64,000 bases of DNA. Origin: Xanthobacter dioxanivorans. GTDB taxonomy: Bacteria > Pseudomonadota > Alphaproteobacteria > Rhizobiales > Xanthobacteraceae. A program made the position numbers and the translations under genes. Below are positions 24,905 through 33,023 of the stretch, piece by piece. Within the stretch, counting starts at the first letter, position 1, and the number at the start of each line of letters is the position of its first letter. The stretch spans positions 6,213,311 through 6,277,310 of the forward strand of contig NZ_CP063362.1 in assembly GCF_016807805.1 (NCBI RefSeq). Reading direction: 5' to 3'. Under the pieces are notes generated by a model. The model searched no databases and was not told the DNA's origin. It saw nothing but the letters and a program-made list of their open reading frames with translations.

Positions 24905-25098
24905 TCAGACACCACACATGCCCTCACATTCGTTGGGCCAAAGATCGAGCTGGCCGTGATCGGCTTCGATCGACAGATCGGCCTCGTCGAGCGGAACGGC
25001 GGAGCGATGGAGATAGACCTCCCCGCGAATCCCGCGCAGGCCGGTGCGGACATCAGCGCCAGGGTCGTGGATTGGACACCGGCCCCGAGGCTGAGCAC
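24905..25098 (-). pseudogene. phosphoadenosine phosphosulfate reductase-family remnant with a large internal deletion
   Basis: The N-terminal codons VLSLGAGVQSTTLALM match the PP-loop start of the PAPS-reductase-like family. Two bases later the frame changes to RTGLRGIRGEVYLHRSAVPL, then DLWPNECEGMCGV and stop, which is the normal C-terminus of these roughly 300-residue proteins with its Cys pair. So the middle of the gene is gone and the two ends are joined out of frame. Related full-length genes are common in rhizobial integrative elements. The GTG at 25098 is the first codon of the recognised block; the true start could be slightly upstream. Confidence 0.8.
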
Positions 25099-25166
25099 GC
25101 GGAGCCGGATGGGGGATGGCGCATAGCCAGATTAGCCATCCCCTTCGACGGTTGGTGCGCGGAACA

Positions 25167-26090
25167 TCACGCCGCCTTCACCGTCTCGGCCTGTGGCTGC
25201 AGGCCGTGCAGATAGGCGACGGCACGCTGCGCATGGGCGGCGGCCGCGAAGATCGCCCGCTTGTCGTTGGAAAGGACGCTAAGCCAGCTTCCCAGATAGG
25301 CAGCGTGGTCGGGTCTGGGCTCCACCTCCGGGACGATGCCGAGATCGGCGCAGAGGAGCGCCGAGCCGATTTCCGCCACCAGTTCTTCGCGCGCCCTCTC
25401 GCTGCGATCCTTCGCGTAGCGGCTGAGATCGCGGCCGACGCGGCGCGGGTCCGCCGTCCAGTGCACCGATTCATGGCTGAGCACAGCGACATAGGAGGCC
25501 GCGTCGCGAAACGTCTCGAACGGCGGCATCTGGATGTGGTCGGTCGACGGCGAATAGAATGCCGCCGAGCCGCCGTGGCGGATCACGGCGCCGGTATGCG
25601 CAAAGAAGCGGTCGGCATGCTCGATCCGCGCCATTGGATCGAAAACGGGCGGCGGCGGGCAATAGAAATTCGCCGGCAGGCCCTCAATCTGGTCGACGTT
25701 GAAGACGCTGTAGATCTTCAGGAACGGGATGTCCCGCTCGACCTCGCTGCCGTGCGCGTCCGTTTCAGTCTTCGTGAAACGGCTGGCGTAGATGACAATC
25801 GAGCCCGATTCGCCCTTCCGAACATGGCCACCAAGCTCGTTCGCCTGCTTGAAGGTCATCCAGGTCGGCGAGGCGAAGCCCCGCGCCATGGCCTCCGACC
25901 ACAGCAGCAGCACGTTCATGCCGGAATACGGCTCTCCGGTATGACGCAGCGGGCGGGTGATGCGGCCGGTCGCATTGCCCGAGCTCCATGGCTGGATCCA
26001 CGGTCGCACGCCCTTCTCGAGATCGGCGACAATCCGCTCGGTAATCCTAGCGTAGACGTCGCCGCGCTCGCCAATCTCTTTCCTGCTCAT
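25167..26090 (-). CDS. ardC: ArdC-like antirestriction protein
   Basis: 307 residues. The N-terminal half is the ArdC ssDNA-binding domain (VYARITERIVADLEKGVRPWIQPW, GEPYSGMNVLLLW, WMTFKQANELGGHVRKGE). The C-terminal half is zincin-like with the HExxH motif in LSHESVHW and further conserved RAREELVAEIGSALLC. ArdC-type proteins protect incoming plasmid DNA from restriction. I chose ATG 26090 (AGGAAA in front) over an in-frame ATG at 26138. It is monocistronic with a leader of some 250 bp. Confidence 0.95.
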   Translation of the reverse strand: MSRKEIGERGDVYARITERIVADLEKGVRPWIQPWSSGNATGRITRPLRHTGEPYSGMNVLLLWSEAMARGFASPTWMTFKQANELGGHVRKGESGSIVIYASRFTKTETDAHGSEVERDIPFLKIYSVFNVDQIEGLPANFYCPPPPVFDPMARIEHADRFFAHTGAVIRHGGSAAFYSPSTDHIQMPPFETFRDAASYVAVLSHESVHWTADPRRVGRDLSRYAKDRSERAREELVAEIGSALLCADLGIVPEVEPRPDHAAYLGSWLSVLSNDKRAIFAAAAHAQRAVAYLHGLQPQAETVKAA

Positions 26091-26340
26091 TTTCCTGAAC
26101 CTCCGTTCGGGAGGCCGCGCCGATCGCGGCCCCGTCACGGGGTCCGGTTGCCGGGGGAACAGGCGAGACCGCGCACCCGGAGGCGCCCGACCGCAGGGCG
26201 AGGCGCGACGGGCCGCAACAAAGTGGAGGACGGCGAAACCGTTGCGCTGTTCGCCCGCCCCCGGCAGGACCTCCTTTCGGGACGGGCGCGCACGGCGCGC
26301 TCTCCTCCCATTCCTCTTCCTTCCGCGATCGACTGAGGTT
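26091..26340 (-). other. long leader region of ardC
   Basis: 250 bp of GC-rich sequence with several inverted repeats, such as the GGAGG/CCTCC-rich segments close to the start codon. No gene seen on either strand. Probably promoter and untranslated leader of ardC. Confidence 0.4.
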
Positions 26341-26405
26341 TGGTTGCGACATGCGAAAAGGCCGGCGCCTGGAGGGGCCGGCCTCGTTTCGTGCGAAAAT
26401 GAGAT

Positions 26406-26427
26406 GGGCGGAGCCGAAGCTCCGCCC
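26406..26427 (-). terminator. terminator of the 195-residue gene
   Basis: GGGCGGAGC (26406-26414) and GCTCCGCCC (26419-26427) form a perfect 9-bp stem with loop CGAA (TTCG on the minus strand, a stable tetraloop). Downstream on the minus strand comes ATCTCATTTTC. It lies 8 bp after the stop at 26435. Confidence 0.75.
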
Positions 26428-26434
26428 TGGCGGG

Positions 26435-27022
26435 TCAGCCGAGAGCGGCCATCTGGAGCTCGGCCGCCTTGCGGTCGACGCTCTGGCCGGCATTCTCGAC
26501 CGGCCGCTCGAAGGGCTTCCAGCGCTCGCCGACGACTTGCTCATAGGCCGCGACGGCGCCCTCCGCCGCCATGCAGAGCACGTGGGCCTGGAGCCCCATG
26601 TCGGCCGCGAATTCGCGCTTGCGCTGCGCAGCGCTCGAGAAGCCGACCGGGCCGTCGAGATCCTCGTCTCGGGCGTCATTGGCGAGCTTGGCGGTAGCGT
26701 CGCGGGCTTCGGTGACGGCGCGGGAATAGAACTGGCCGGCTCCATGGGCGGATCCGACATAGGCGCCGACGATGCGCTGGAGATGGATCTGCATCGCTCG
26801 TTCGCTGAGACCCTCGCCCAGGCTCTCGGCCGTCTCGACGATCAGTCGCAGGTGGAGCTCCCGAATGCCGTCGCTGTCGGGGACCGGAAGCCCGAAGCTT
26901 TCGGAGATGAGGATGGTCTGGTGGGCGTCGGGGCACGCCAGCCGGACCATTTCGAGCGTAGTGCCCTTGCGGAGTTGGACGATGCGGGCGGACTGGCGGG
27001 GAGCGCGAGCGGTCTTGGTCAT
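26435..27022 (-). CDS. conserved element-encoded protein of unknown function
   Basis: 195 residues, basic N-terminus (TKTARAPRQSARIVQLRKG) and a largely helical body: HLRLIVETAESLGEGLSER, then AHGAGQFYSRAVTEARDAT and MGLQAHVLCMAAEGAVAAYEQV. The pattern SEAHGAGQFYSxAVxEARDxT looks like a conserved core. It is monocistronic with a 500-bp leader and its own terminator, like DUF736 and ardC. I do not recognise a named family. Confidence 0.75.
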   Translation of the reverse strand: MTKTARAPRQSARIVQLRKGTTLEMVRLACPDAHQTILISESFGLPVPDSDGIRELHLRLIVETAESLGEGLSERAMQIHLQRIVGAYVGSAHGAGQFYSRAVTEARDATAKLANDARDEDLDGPVGFSSAAQRKREFAADMGLQAHVLCMAAEGAVAAYEQVVGERWKPFERPVENAGQSVDRKAAELQMAALG

Positions 27023-27596
27023 GTGAAATTCCTTCCTTCGGTTTCTCCCTCGGGACCGGACTGGCCCTTGCCGGTCTTCCCTTCGGGTGCGGTCGAAAGA
27101 AGCCGGCGACAGGCGGGCGCTTCAGGGTCCGGAGACGGCGACGGCGAGCGAAGCGGGCCTGCGGACAAGCAGGGCTTTCAGCCCTCGCGCGGGACGCGGG
27201 TCCGCTTTGCCGAGCCTGACGGGCCCGGCCGCCACGCGGCGCGGAACGCGGCCTTGAAGCGGCCGGCCGCCGGTTTACGACCGCAGCAAAACCCGAGGGG
27301 ATGACCGGCAAGGGACCTGCGCCCAGGCTTCGAAACCGACATGGGAAAGGCCGACATGACCCGCTGCCGCGGACCTGCTTTCCCTGTCTGCCACGACAAG
27401 GTGCCGGCGGAGAGATCGACCGGCGTGCCTGCGCGCGGCGCTCCACATCCCCGAAAGCCGTGGCGGTTCACGGCAGCAATTTGCGGAGAGCTACGCGGTG
27501 ATCCTCGAGATGGTCGACAAGGGGCGAATACGAGAAGAGGCGCGGATCCACCGCCGCCGACGAAGCCTTGGCCGGAGACAGCCCCGAGCTTGGGCC
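27023..27596. other. long leader/intergenic region
   Basis: 574 bp without a convincing gene between the 195-residue gene and the next minus-strand gene. The part near 27030-27100 repeats the motif GAAGGGAAGACCGGCAAGGG / GTCCCGAGGGAGAAACCGAAGG on the minus strand, with several short stems. It likely contains the promoter and a long untranslated leader for the gene at 26435-27022. Confidence 0.45.
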
Positions 27597-27899
27597 TCAG
27601 ACTGCCTCGGTTGCCTTCGCCCACACGTCCGGCCGCCACTGCCGGATGACGTCCTCGATCTCGGCCCGATAGGCCTCGGGATACTCCGCCGCAGGTCGGC
27701 CGGCGACATAGGCGAACACGGTCGCCATGTCATGGGCGATGGCCTCGTCGACGGCGAAGAGGTCCGCGATGTCGAAGCCGCCGAGATCCATGGCGTTCCA
27801 CCAGGCGAGGATGAAGTCGGCGACACGACGCGACTGCCCGGTGTCGCTGCGCGCGATGCTGAGGAGCCGCTCGAACGCGGCGCGCGTCGTCTCATCCAT
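27597..27899 (-). CDS. DUF7673-like small protein
   Basis: 100 residues, acidic and helical. MDETTRAAFERLLSIARSDTG then QSRRVADFILAWWNA and LGGFDIADLFAVD are the recognisable blocks, with a Trp-rich end RQWRPDVWAKATEAV. Proteins of this pattern recur in rhizobial integrative elements near DUF7007 and ParB genes. Role unknown. It is separated by 91 bp from the coupled five-gene set upstream and may be the last gene of that operon. Confidence 0.7.
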   Translation of the reverse strand: MDETTRAAFERLLSIARSDTGQSRRVADFILAWWNAMDLGGFDIADLFAVDEAIAHDMATVFAYVAGRPAAEYPEAYRAEIEDVIRQWRPDVWAKATEAV

Positions 27900-27990
27900 G
27901 ATGGAGTTTCCTATGGCTGCGGAAGGTTAGCTCAAGCTCGGTCTCCTTGCACGCTCAACGCTGCAATCGAGCGCTCCTGCCGGCGGGTTT

Positions 27991-28232
27991 TCACGAGAGC
28001 GCCTCGATCTCGCCGCGGCGCTCGAAGGTGAGGTGGTCGACATGCTCGCGGAAGAGCCGCTCGTCCGCCGGCGTCCACCCGGCCTGATGCCGCCTCGATG
28101 CTCGGGCTTTCACCTTTGCGGTGATGGTCCTCCGTTCGGCACGGTGCTCGATCTGTCGCTCGATCCGGGCAAGATGCCTGCGGGCGGCGGCTCGTATCCT
28201 GGCGGCCGCGCCGGTCCGCCCGGGGAATTCAT
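27991..28232 (-). pseudogene. small basic protein, probable frameshift after the start
   Basis: ATG 28232 overlaps the upstream stop (ATGA) and has AAGGGAG before it, but this frame reads MNSPGGPARPPG and lacks conservation. The neighbouring frame gives GRTGAAARIRAAARRHLARI, then IEHRAERRTITAKVKARASR and WTPADERLFREHVDHL, a coherent basic helical protein that stops at 27991. One missing base in CCCGGGG at 28219-28225 would join them into about 80 residues. A DNA- or RNA-binding role is possible from charge only. Confidence 0.5.
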
Positions 28233-28504
28233 GACGAACTCCCTTGGGCGTGGCGCCGCGAACATGCCGCCGGCCATGTCGGAAACGGGGTGGTGTCCGG
28301 TGCATAGGAGGCGGGCAACGTGACCGGAATGATCGAGGAGGCGAGATCCTCGCCAGCAACCGCCCAGTCGACCAGCGGGGATTGCCCGCCGGCATTCTGC
28401 CGCATGGCATCGCTGAGAATGTAATGGAGAGCCGCGTCGATGGCGGCGCGTGGTTCCGGCCCCGCCTCGACCAGCAGATGAACGGCGACCAGGTAGGTCG
28501 TCAT
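28229..28504 (-). CDS. small protein of unknown function in a coupled operon
   Basis: 91 residues. N-terminal TYLVAVHLLVEAGPEPRAA and IDAALHYILSDAMRQNAG, then VDWAVAGEDLASSIIPVTLP. The fold looks like a small alpha/beta domain. It is coupled by ATGA overlaps to the genes on both sides (28501-28504 and 28229-28232). No family recognised; coupling and codon bias argue that it is real. Confidence 0.6.
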   Translation of the reverse strand: MTTYLVAVHLLVEAGPEPRAAIDAALHYILSDAMRQNAGGQSPLVDWAVAGEDLASSIIPVTLPASYAPDTTPFPTWPAACSRRHAQGSSS

Positions 28505-28692
28505 GGCCGGCCCTCCCTGCGGAGCAGTGGGTGCGCCGACGGCGGCCGGATCGAGAGGAGGACGGCCTGTTTCCAGGCGTCGGCGCCGGAATAGTGCCGG
28601 CGCAGCTTGGAATGCCAGACGACAAGGAGGTCCTTGTCGTCGTCATGGGCAGCCTTCCAGCCGAAGGCGGAGTCAGTGATCTTCCAGAGCAT
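28501..28692 (-). CDS. small protein of unknown function in a coupled operon
   Basis: 63 residues starting MLWKITDSAFGWKAAHDDDK and containing WHSKLRRHYSGADAWKQ. Rich in Trp, His and charged residues. Stop and next start overlap (ATGA). It lies nine bases after the DUF7007-type gene. Not recognised beyond its fixed neighbourhood. Confidence 0.6.
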   Translation of the reverse strand: MLWKITDSAFGWKAAHDDDKDLLVVWHSKLRRHYSGADAWKQAVLLSIRPPSAHPLLRREGRP

Positions 28693-28701
28693 CGCGGCCT
28701 C

Positions 28702-29580
28702 CTATCCGTTCCAGCCAACGAAGTTGGACGGGCCGGAATAGATCGGATGGCGATCCTCATCGATGACGAAGCCGAAGCGACCGACGCGGTATTCATCCGC
28801 GGGAACGAGGAACTGGCGCTCCTCGGTGCCAGGACCACGTCGGCCGCCCATCGTGGCGACGACTTCGACCATACCTTTCTCGTGGTTCGAGGTGATCGCC
28901 GAGATCACGATCCAATCGCCGGCGTGCTGCTGCTCGAAGGCCCGACGATCCTTCTCGCGGGATTCTCCGGGGGCGAGTACGGTCCCGAAGATCGTCTCCC
29001 ATGCCTCCGGCCAGCTGTCCTTGATCGTCCGTTCGGCGCAGCGCCGCTCGAAGCCCGTGAAAAGGTGGGGGAAGGTGATGGCGACGATCGCCCAGGCTTC
29101 ATCTTCCTCATACCAGCCGCCCTCGGCGCGGAGCATAGGATGGACCATGCGGTTGCGCGCCGCCGAGAGGTGGATGCCTCCATGGCCGGCCGTGGAATGG
29201 AAGACGACATCCTCGGCATAGAGGGTCCCGCCCTGCGACGGTCCCCAGGGCGTGCTGGCGGTCGAGCGGATCTCACGCCGGCCGAGGGCGCGCTTCTCAC
29301 GCTGATGCTCGGCGTTTTCCATGACCTTCACGCGAAAGGCCGCCTCATTGGCGAGTTCGCCGGAATGGCCATAGAAATCGGCGCGCGTCCATTGCTCCAT
29401 AGGACGACCAATGCGCCAGCCGCTCGCCAGATAATGACGCCCGTCGCGGGCGGGCAGCATGGCGAAAGCGGTATCGGCGACGCGGGCGACGGCAAAACCC
29501 TCGGTGCTGCGGCCGAACGCCACCTCCGGGAATCCGGTGGTGGCATCCGCAGCTTTGTTCGGAGATACGAGCATGGTCAT
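28702..29580 (-). CDS. DUF7007-domain protein
   Basis: 292 residues. The domain block is TPWGPSQGGTLYAEDVVFH, then STAGHGGIHLSAARNRMV, GGWYEEDEAWAIVAITFPHLF and ERRCAERTIKDSWPEAWE. The conserved HSTAGHGG and YEEDEAWA motifs could form an active or metal site. It is coupled to the upstream gene by a four-base overlap. The family is found on rhizobial plasmids and elements and has no known function. Confidence 0.8.
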   Translation of the reverse strand: MTMLVSPNKAADATTGFPEVAFGRSTEGFAVARVADTAFAMLPARDGRHYLASGWRIGRPMEQWTRADFYGHSGELANEAAFRVKVMENAEHQREKRALGRREIRSTASTPWGPSQGGTLYAEDVVFHSTAGHGGIHLSAARNRMVHPMLRAEGGWYEEDEAWAIVAITFPHLFTGFERRCAERTIKDSWPEAWETIFGTVLAPGESREKDRRAFEQQHAGDWIVISAITSNHEKGMVEVVATMGGRRGPGTEERQFLVPADEYRVGRFGFVIDEDRHPIYSGPSNFVGWNG

Positions 29581-30053
29581 GCCACCGCCCTCCCCTCGAC
29601 GATATCGGCGCCGACCTCATCGGCCGTCACCTCCTCGAGCACGGCGCGCGGATAGCCATGGCGCGAGAGCCATTCTTCGGCAGCCCGCCGATGCGCAGCG
29701 AGATGGACGAGCTCGCCGCCGACGCCGGCGCGGTCGAAGATTCGCACCGCGCCGATGGCCGGGCGCTCGAGGATCGTGAAGTGCAGCTTCGAGTCGATCG
29801 AGAACGTCCGGTGGACGCGGATCGCGATGACGCCTCCGGCGCCATAGTCCGCCTCGTGCAAGGTGAAGCTGGCGGACAGGCCGACGCTGCCGATCCCGCG
29901 CTCCCCTTGCTTCTGGATCAGGCGGCCCTTGCTGTTGTGGGTCCGCCAGGCGGACAGCTTCCTGGTAAAGCGCTCGGGCGGCCGCGGCGTTCCGTCGGAC
30001 CAGGCGACGAGGGAGCCGATCGGTGCGTTGTCGTAGATCGTGTGCGCGGACAT
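29577..30053 (-). CDS. conserved element-encoded protein of unknown function
   Basis: 158 residues. MSAHTIYDNAPIGSLVAWSD, PRPPERFTRKLSAWRTHNSKGRL and SFTLHEADYGAGGVIAIRVHR are the most structured stretches; the C-terminus RRAAEEWLSRHGYPRAVLEEV is helical. GGAGGACACC precedes the ATG. It is the first gene of the coupled five-gene run that includes DUF7007, so it likely works with it. No named family recognised. Confidence 0.7.
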   Translation of the reverse strand: MSAHTIYDNAPIGSLVAWSDGTPRPPERFTRKLSAWRTHNSKGRLIQKQGERGIGSVGLSASFTLHEADYGAGGVIAIRVHRTFSIDSKLHFTILERPAIGAVRIFDRAGVGGELVHLAAHRRAAEEWLSRHGYPRAVLEEVTADEVGADIVEGRAVA

Positions 30054-30090
30054 GGTGTCCTCCGTGATTGCGCATGCGTGGAAACGAAAG

Positions 30091-30113
30091 CGCCGCCGGC
30101 AGAGCCGGCGGCG
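30091..30113 (-). terminator. terminator after the ParB-like gene
   Basis: CGCCGCCGGC (30091-30100) and GCCGGCGGCG (30104-30113) form a perfect 10-bp stem with a 3-base loop. On the minus strand it is followed by CTTTCGTTTCC. It separates the ParB-like gene (stop at 30147) from the DUF7007 operon. Confidence 0.7.
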
Positions 30114-30146
30114 GGATGGAATTCGCGTTGCGATGATGTGCGCCGG

Positions 30147-31823
30147 CTATTCGGCCGCGACGCCGTAGGCCTCGTCGTCGGGCGCCTCGGCCGGCTCAAT
30201 GGCGTCCGGCTCGGCCGACCCCTCGTCGAGATCGTCGTCCTCGCTCGCCTCGTGCTTCACCAGCCAGCTCGCGAGCTTCGTGGCGTCGGGCGCGAACTGC
30301 GCCGACGGATGAACGAACCGCTCTTCCTTGAAGTGCTCGACGAGGGCGGCGCGGGTGTCCTTCACCTTCTGGCGCGGCAGGACCGGGGTGTCCTTGCACG
30401 AACCTTCGAGCGCGGCACGGGACAGGCACGAGAGAAATTCGTCCGTGCCCATGTTCGGGAGGAAGCCGTCGGCGCCGATGGCGTCGCCGGCGAGCCGTGC
30501 GACGATGCCGGAGTCGGTGCGGTTCTCCCGGCACGACAGCACGTCGATGAGGACGCCACGCGCCGCCTGCTGCAGGGTCTCGCGGTCGAACGCGAGCTTG
30601 CCCTCAGTGCCGAGCAGCCGCGCAGCGTGGCGGTCCATCCGGGCGTAGCCATAGACGTCGGCGGAGGCCCCGGACGCAATGGAGATATTGCGGCCGGCGA
30701 AGGCAAGGACGAGCAACGCGAGCAACGTGTCATCCTCGATCGGCGCACGGGCGAGCGCCTCGTGCAGCGCATCGGTCCGGAAGTCGCCAACCATTTCGAT
30801 GCCCCTACGTGTCACGTCCGGACGAGGCTTCGAGGCCATGCCATCGTCACCAGCAGCGCCACCGGCCGGCCCGCCTTTGCCCTTGGCCGTCTTCGGTTCC
30901 GGCATCCGGTAGTGGACCGTCTGCACCTTGCCCTCGCGATCGACAAACATCGCGGCGTGGTCGGACTTGCCAGGCTTGCCGTAAACGCGTTCGGCCTTGG
31001 GCGGCAGCTTCGCGCGTCCCCAGGTGTCGGCCTCGACGATGACACCGCGCTTGGGCAGGTGGTTCGCCATCCATTCCTGCTGGGCGCCGAGGAAGGCCTC
31101 GACGTCCGTGGTGTAGCGGCTGTCCTCGTCGGCCGAGGCGAACAGGTCCTCGACCCAGGCGATGCCGTAGGCCTTGGCGAGTTCGTCGTCGAAGCTCGCA
31201 TCCTTCGCGTACATCCGGGTCTTTTCCAGCCCGTTCGCCACGTTGTACCAGGCGACCTGTGGATCGGCCTTGGACGGCTTGTGCCGCTTCCAGACCTCGC
31301 GCTGCTCGTCGAGCGAGGCTGCCGCAATGGTGCGCAGCTGCTTCTCGTTCGGCATGTCGCCTTTGGTCATGTGGTCGAGCATCGCGGGAAGCACGTTGGC
31401 GAGAAGCCGCAGTTTCTTGATCTGACGCACGGGCAAGGCAAGCGCGACGCCGATCGCCTCCTCGGTCCAGCCGAGCGCAACGAGGCGCTCGATCGCGCGC
31501 CACTGATCGACGGGGTTCAGCGGCTCACGGGCGATGTTTTCGACCATCGCGCGCATCGCGCCATTGTCGTTGGCGGCTTCATCGACGAGGACCTCGATCT
31601 CCTCGAGCCCGGCCGCGATAGCCTGCTTCACGCGCCGATGCCCGGCATTGATGATGTAGCCGTTGCCGCCGCCGGTGTCGGGGGCGATGATAGGCGGCTG
31701 CACGATGCCGACAGCCTTGATCGTCGCGAGCAGCAGGGCGTCGGCCTGCGGCGTGGACTTCGTCAGGCGCATGCGGTCGGGGTTTTCCTTCAGCGCGCGT
31801 GGATCGACCTTCATGAGGTGCAT
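30147..31823 (-). CDS. large ParB/Srx-domain protein
   Basis: 558 residues. The N-terminal ParB nuclease-like domain is clear: MHLMKVDPRALKENPDRMRL, then GYIINAGHRRVKQAIAAG (ParB box II form GHRR) and AIERLVALGWTEEAIGVALALPVRQIKKL as HTH. The C-terminal 300 residues are specific to element-encoded homologues and end in a long acidic tail. It lacks the usual ParA partner, so it is probably not a partition protein; such ParBs act as nucleases or regulators on mobile elements. AAAGGAGCTTCCC precedes ATG 31823; the long upstream frame is its leader. Confidence 0.9.
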   Translation of the reverse strand: MHLMKVDPRALKENPDRMRLTKSTPQADALLLATIKAVGIVQPPIIAPDTGGGNGYIINAGHRRVKQAIAAGLEEIEVLVDEAANDNGAMRAMVENIAREPLNPVDQWRAIERLVALGWTEEAIGVALALPVRQIKKLRLLANVLPAMLDHMTKGDMPNEKQLRTIAAASLDEQREVWKRHKPSKADPQVAWYNVANGLEKTRMYAKDASFDDELAKAYGIAWVEDLFASADEDSRYTTDVEAFLGAQQEWMANHLPKRGVIVEADTWGRAKLPPKAERVYGKPGKSDHAAMFVDREGKVQTVHYRMPEPKTAKGKGGPAGGAAGDDGMASKPRPDVTRRGIEMVGDFRTDALHEALARAPIEDDTLLALLVLAFAGRNISIASGASADVYGYARMDRHAARLLGTEGKLAFDRETLQQAARGVLIDVLSCRENRTDSGIVARLAGDAIGADGFLPNMGTDEFLSCLSRAALEGSCKDTPVLPRQKVKDTRAALVEHFKEERFVHPSAQFAPDATKLASWLVKHEASEDDDLDEGSAEPDAIEPAEAPDDEAYGVAAE

Positions 31824-32092
31824 GGGAAGCTCCTTTGGGGATTTGGACGCCGCCCTTCGCGGGTCCTTTCTCGTCTTCTTCTCGAAGACCTCCCCCGGCC
31901 CGCGGAGCGGACGGGCCGGTGCAACTGCAGCCGAGCATCCCTGCCCGGCCGGCCAAGCGGGGCTGGCCCTGCGCAGGACGCCGTGGCCGGGATCGCGCAG
32001 GCCGCGGTTGAGCTTCAGCGTCGCCGGTTCGGCCGATCGGCGAACCGGATTTCTTTCCTGAATGCCTCTCCTTTCCTCGCCATGTCGCACCC
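31824..32092 (-). other. long leader region of the ParB-like gene
   Basis: 270 bp between the ParB-like start and the divergent antitoxin promoter. It contains purine-rich blocks on the minus strand (GAGAAGAAGACGAGAAAGG at 31868-31886) and several GGCCGG-type stems. The open frame running through it lacks family features. Promoter and untranslated leader are the likely content. Confidence 0.4.
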
Positions 32093-32140
32093 TTGAATGC
32101 CGGCTATAATGACGCTATATTCCGTCAGAATTAGCGTCAT
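32093..32140 (+). promoter_or_regulatory. promoter/operator of Xre/ParS-RES pair 2
   Basis: TTGAAT (32093-32098) and TATATT (32116-32121) are spaced 17 bp. A perfect 9-base inverted repeat, ATGACGCTA (32109-32117) and TAGCGTCAT (32132-32140), starts at the -10 box. This is a textbook autorepression layout. AGGAGGCATCGC precedes the ATG at 32162. Confidence 0.75.
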
Positions 32141-32161
32141 TTTGATAATAGGAGGCATCGC

Positions 32162-32512
32162 ATGGGATTGGCGCAATATGCGGATGATGGCTTCCTCGCG
32201 CCCCGCAAGATCGCGGTTGCGTTCCGAACCACCAGTGAGGAAGTCGCCCGCACGGCCGGGCTCGGAAAGGATGCCGTCCAGCGCAAGGATCGCGTCCGGT
32301 CAGACAAGACCCAGCGCCGGCTGCGCGAGATGGTCGAGGTGATCAACAAGGTCGAGCCGCGCTTCGGCTCAACCTTGATGGCCTATGCCTGGTACCGGTC
32401 GGAGCCCCTGACCGGCTTTTCCGGCCAGACGGCCATGCAGCTCGTGCGCAACGGTCGCGTGGATGACGTGCTCGACTATGTCGATGCCGTCGACGCCGGC
32501 GTGCATGCCTGA
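32162..32512 (+). CDS. MbcA/ParS-family antitoxin, pair 2
   Basis: 116 residues. An N-terminal HTH-like part (RKIAVAFRTTSEEVARTAGLGKDAVQRKDRV) is followed by the MbcA/ParS C-terminal domain, LREMVEVINKVEPRFGSTLMAYAWYRSEPLTGFSGQTAMQLVRNG and DDVLDYVDAV. It overlaps the RES gene by eight bases. Operator and promoter at 32093-32140 fit autoregulation. Confidence 0.92.
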   Translation: MGLAQYADDGFLAPRKIAVAFRTTSEEVARTAGLGKDAVQRKDRVRSDKTQRRLREMVEVINKVEPRFGSTLMAYAWYRSEPLTGFSGQTAMQLVRNGRVDDVLDYVDAVDAGVHA

Positions 32513-33023
32513 CGACGTGCAATATCGAGGGAAGCTCTATCGCGCGCTGAATCCGGTTTACGCGCGCGAGCCGCTGTCCGGGCGCGGCGCTGAACTCTAT
32601 GGCGGGCGCTTCAACCCGAAGGGCCTGCCCGCGCTCTATGGGTCACTATCGGTGATGACGGCGCTGCGCGAGGCCAACCAGATCGGCAATCTCCAGCCGA
32701 CCACGCTCGTCTGCTACGACGCGGAGATCGATGGCATATTCGATTGCCGGGATGATGAGGCGCTCGAGGCAATGGGCATGGACGCCGCGGCACTCGCCGA
32801 TAGCACATGGCGCGACCAGATGAAGGCGAGCGGGGAGGCACAGACGCAGGCCTTTGCCCGGCGGCTCATTGCTGCCGGCCATAACGGCCTGCTCGTCGGG
32901 AGCTTTGCGGCCGGCGCGACGGCCGAAGATTTGAACCTCGTGCTCTGGAGATGGGGCGACAGGGCCCCAGCTCGTCTCGTTCTGATCGACGATGAGAACC
33001 GCTTGTCGCGCGAGCGGTCCTAA
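32505..33023 (+). CDS. RES-domain toxin, pair 2
   Basis: 172 residues from ATG 32505 inside the antitoxin end. Conserved RES positions are YGGRFNPKGLPALYGS (Arg), SVMTALREANQ (Glu) and LLVGSFAAGA (Ser). This is the RES subtype with a long central loop. Likely an NAD+-degrading toxin as in characterised homologues. Its end overlaps the stop of the convergent methyltransferase-helicase gene by four bases. Confidence 0.92.
   Translation: MPDDVQYRGKLYRALNPVYAREPLSGRGAELYGGRFNPKGLPALYGSLSVMTALREANQIGNLQPTTLVCYDAEIDGIFDCRDDEALEAMGMDAAALADSTWRDQMKASGEAQTQAFARRLIAAGHNGLLVGSFAAGATAEDLNLVLWRWGDRAPARLVLIDDENRLSRERS

Noticed and set aside
29658..32096. An 812-codon open frame on the plus strand
   Set aside because: Antisense to the ParB-like gene and the 158-residue gene, both better supported by motifs and start signals.
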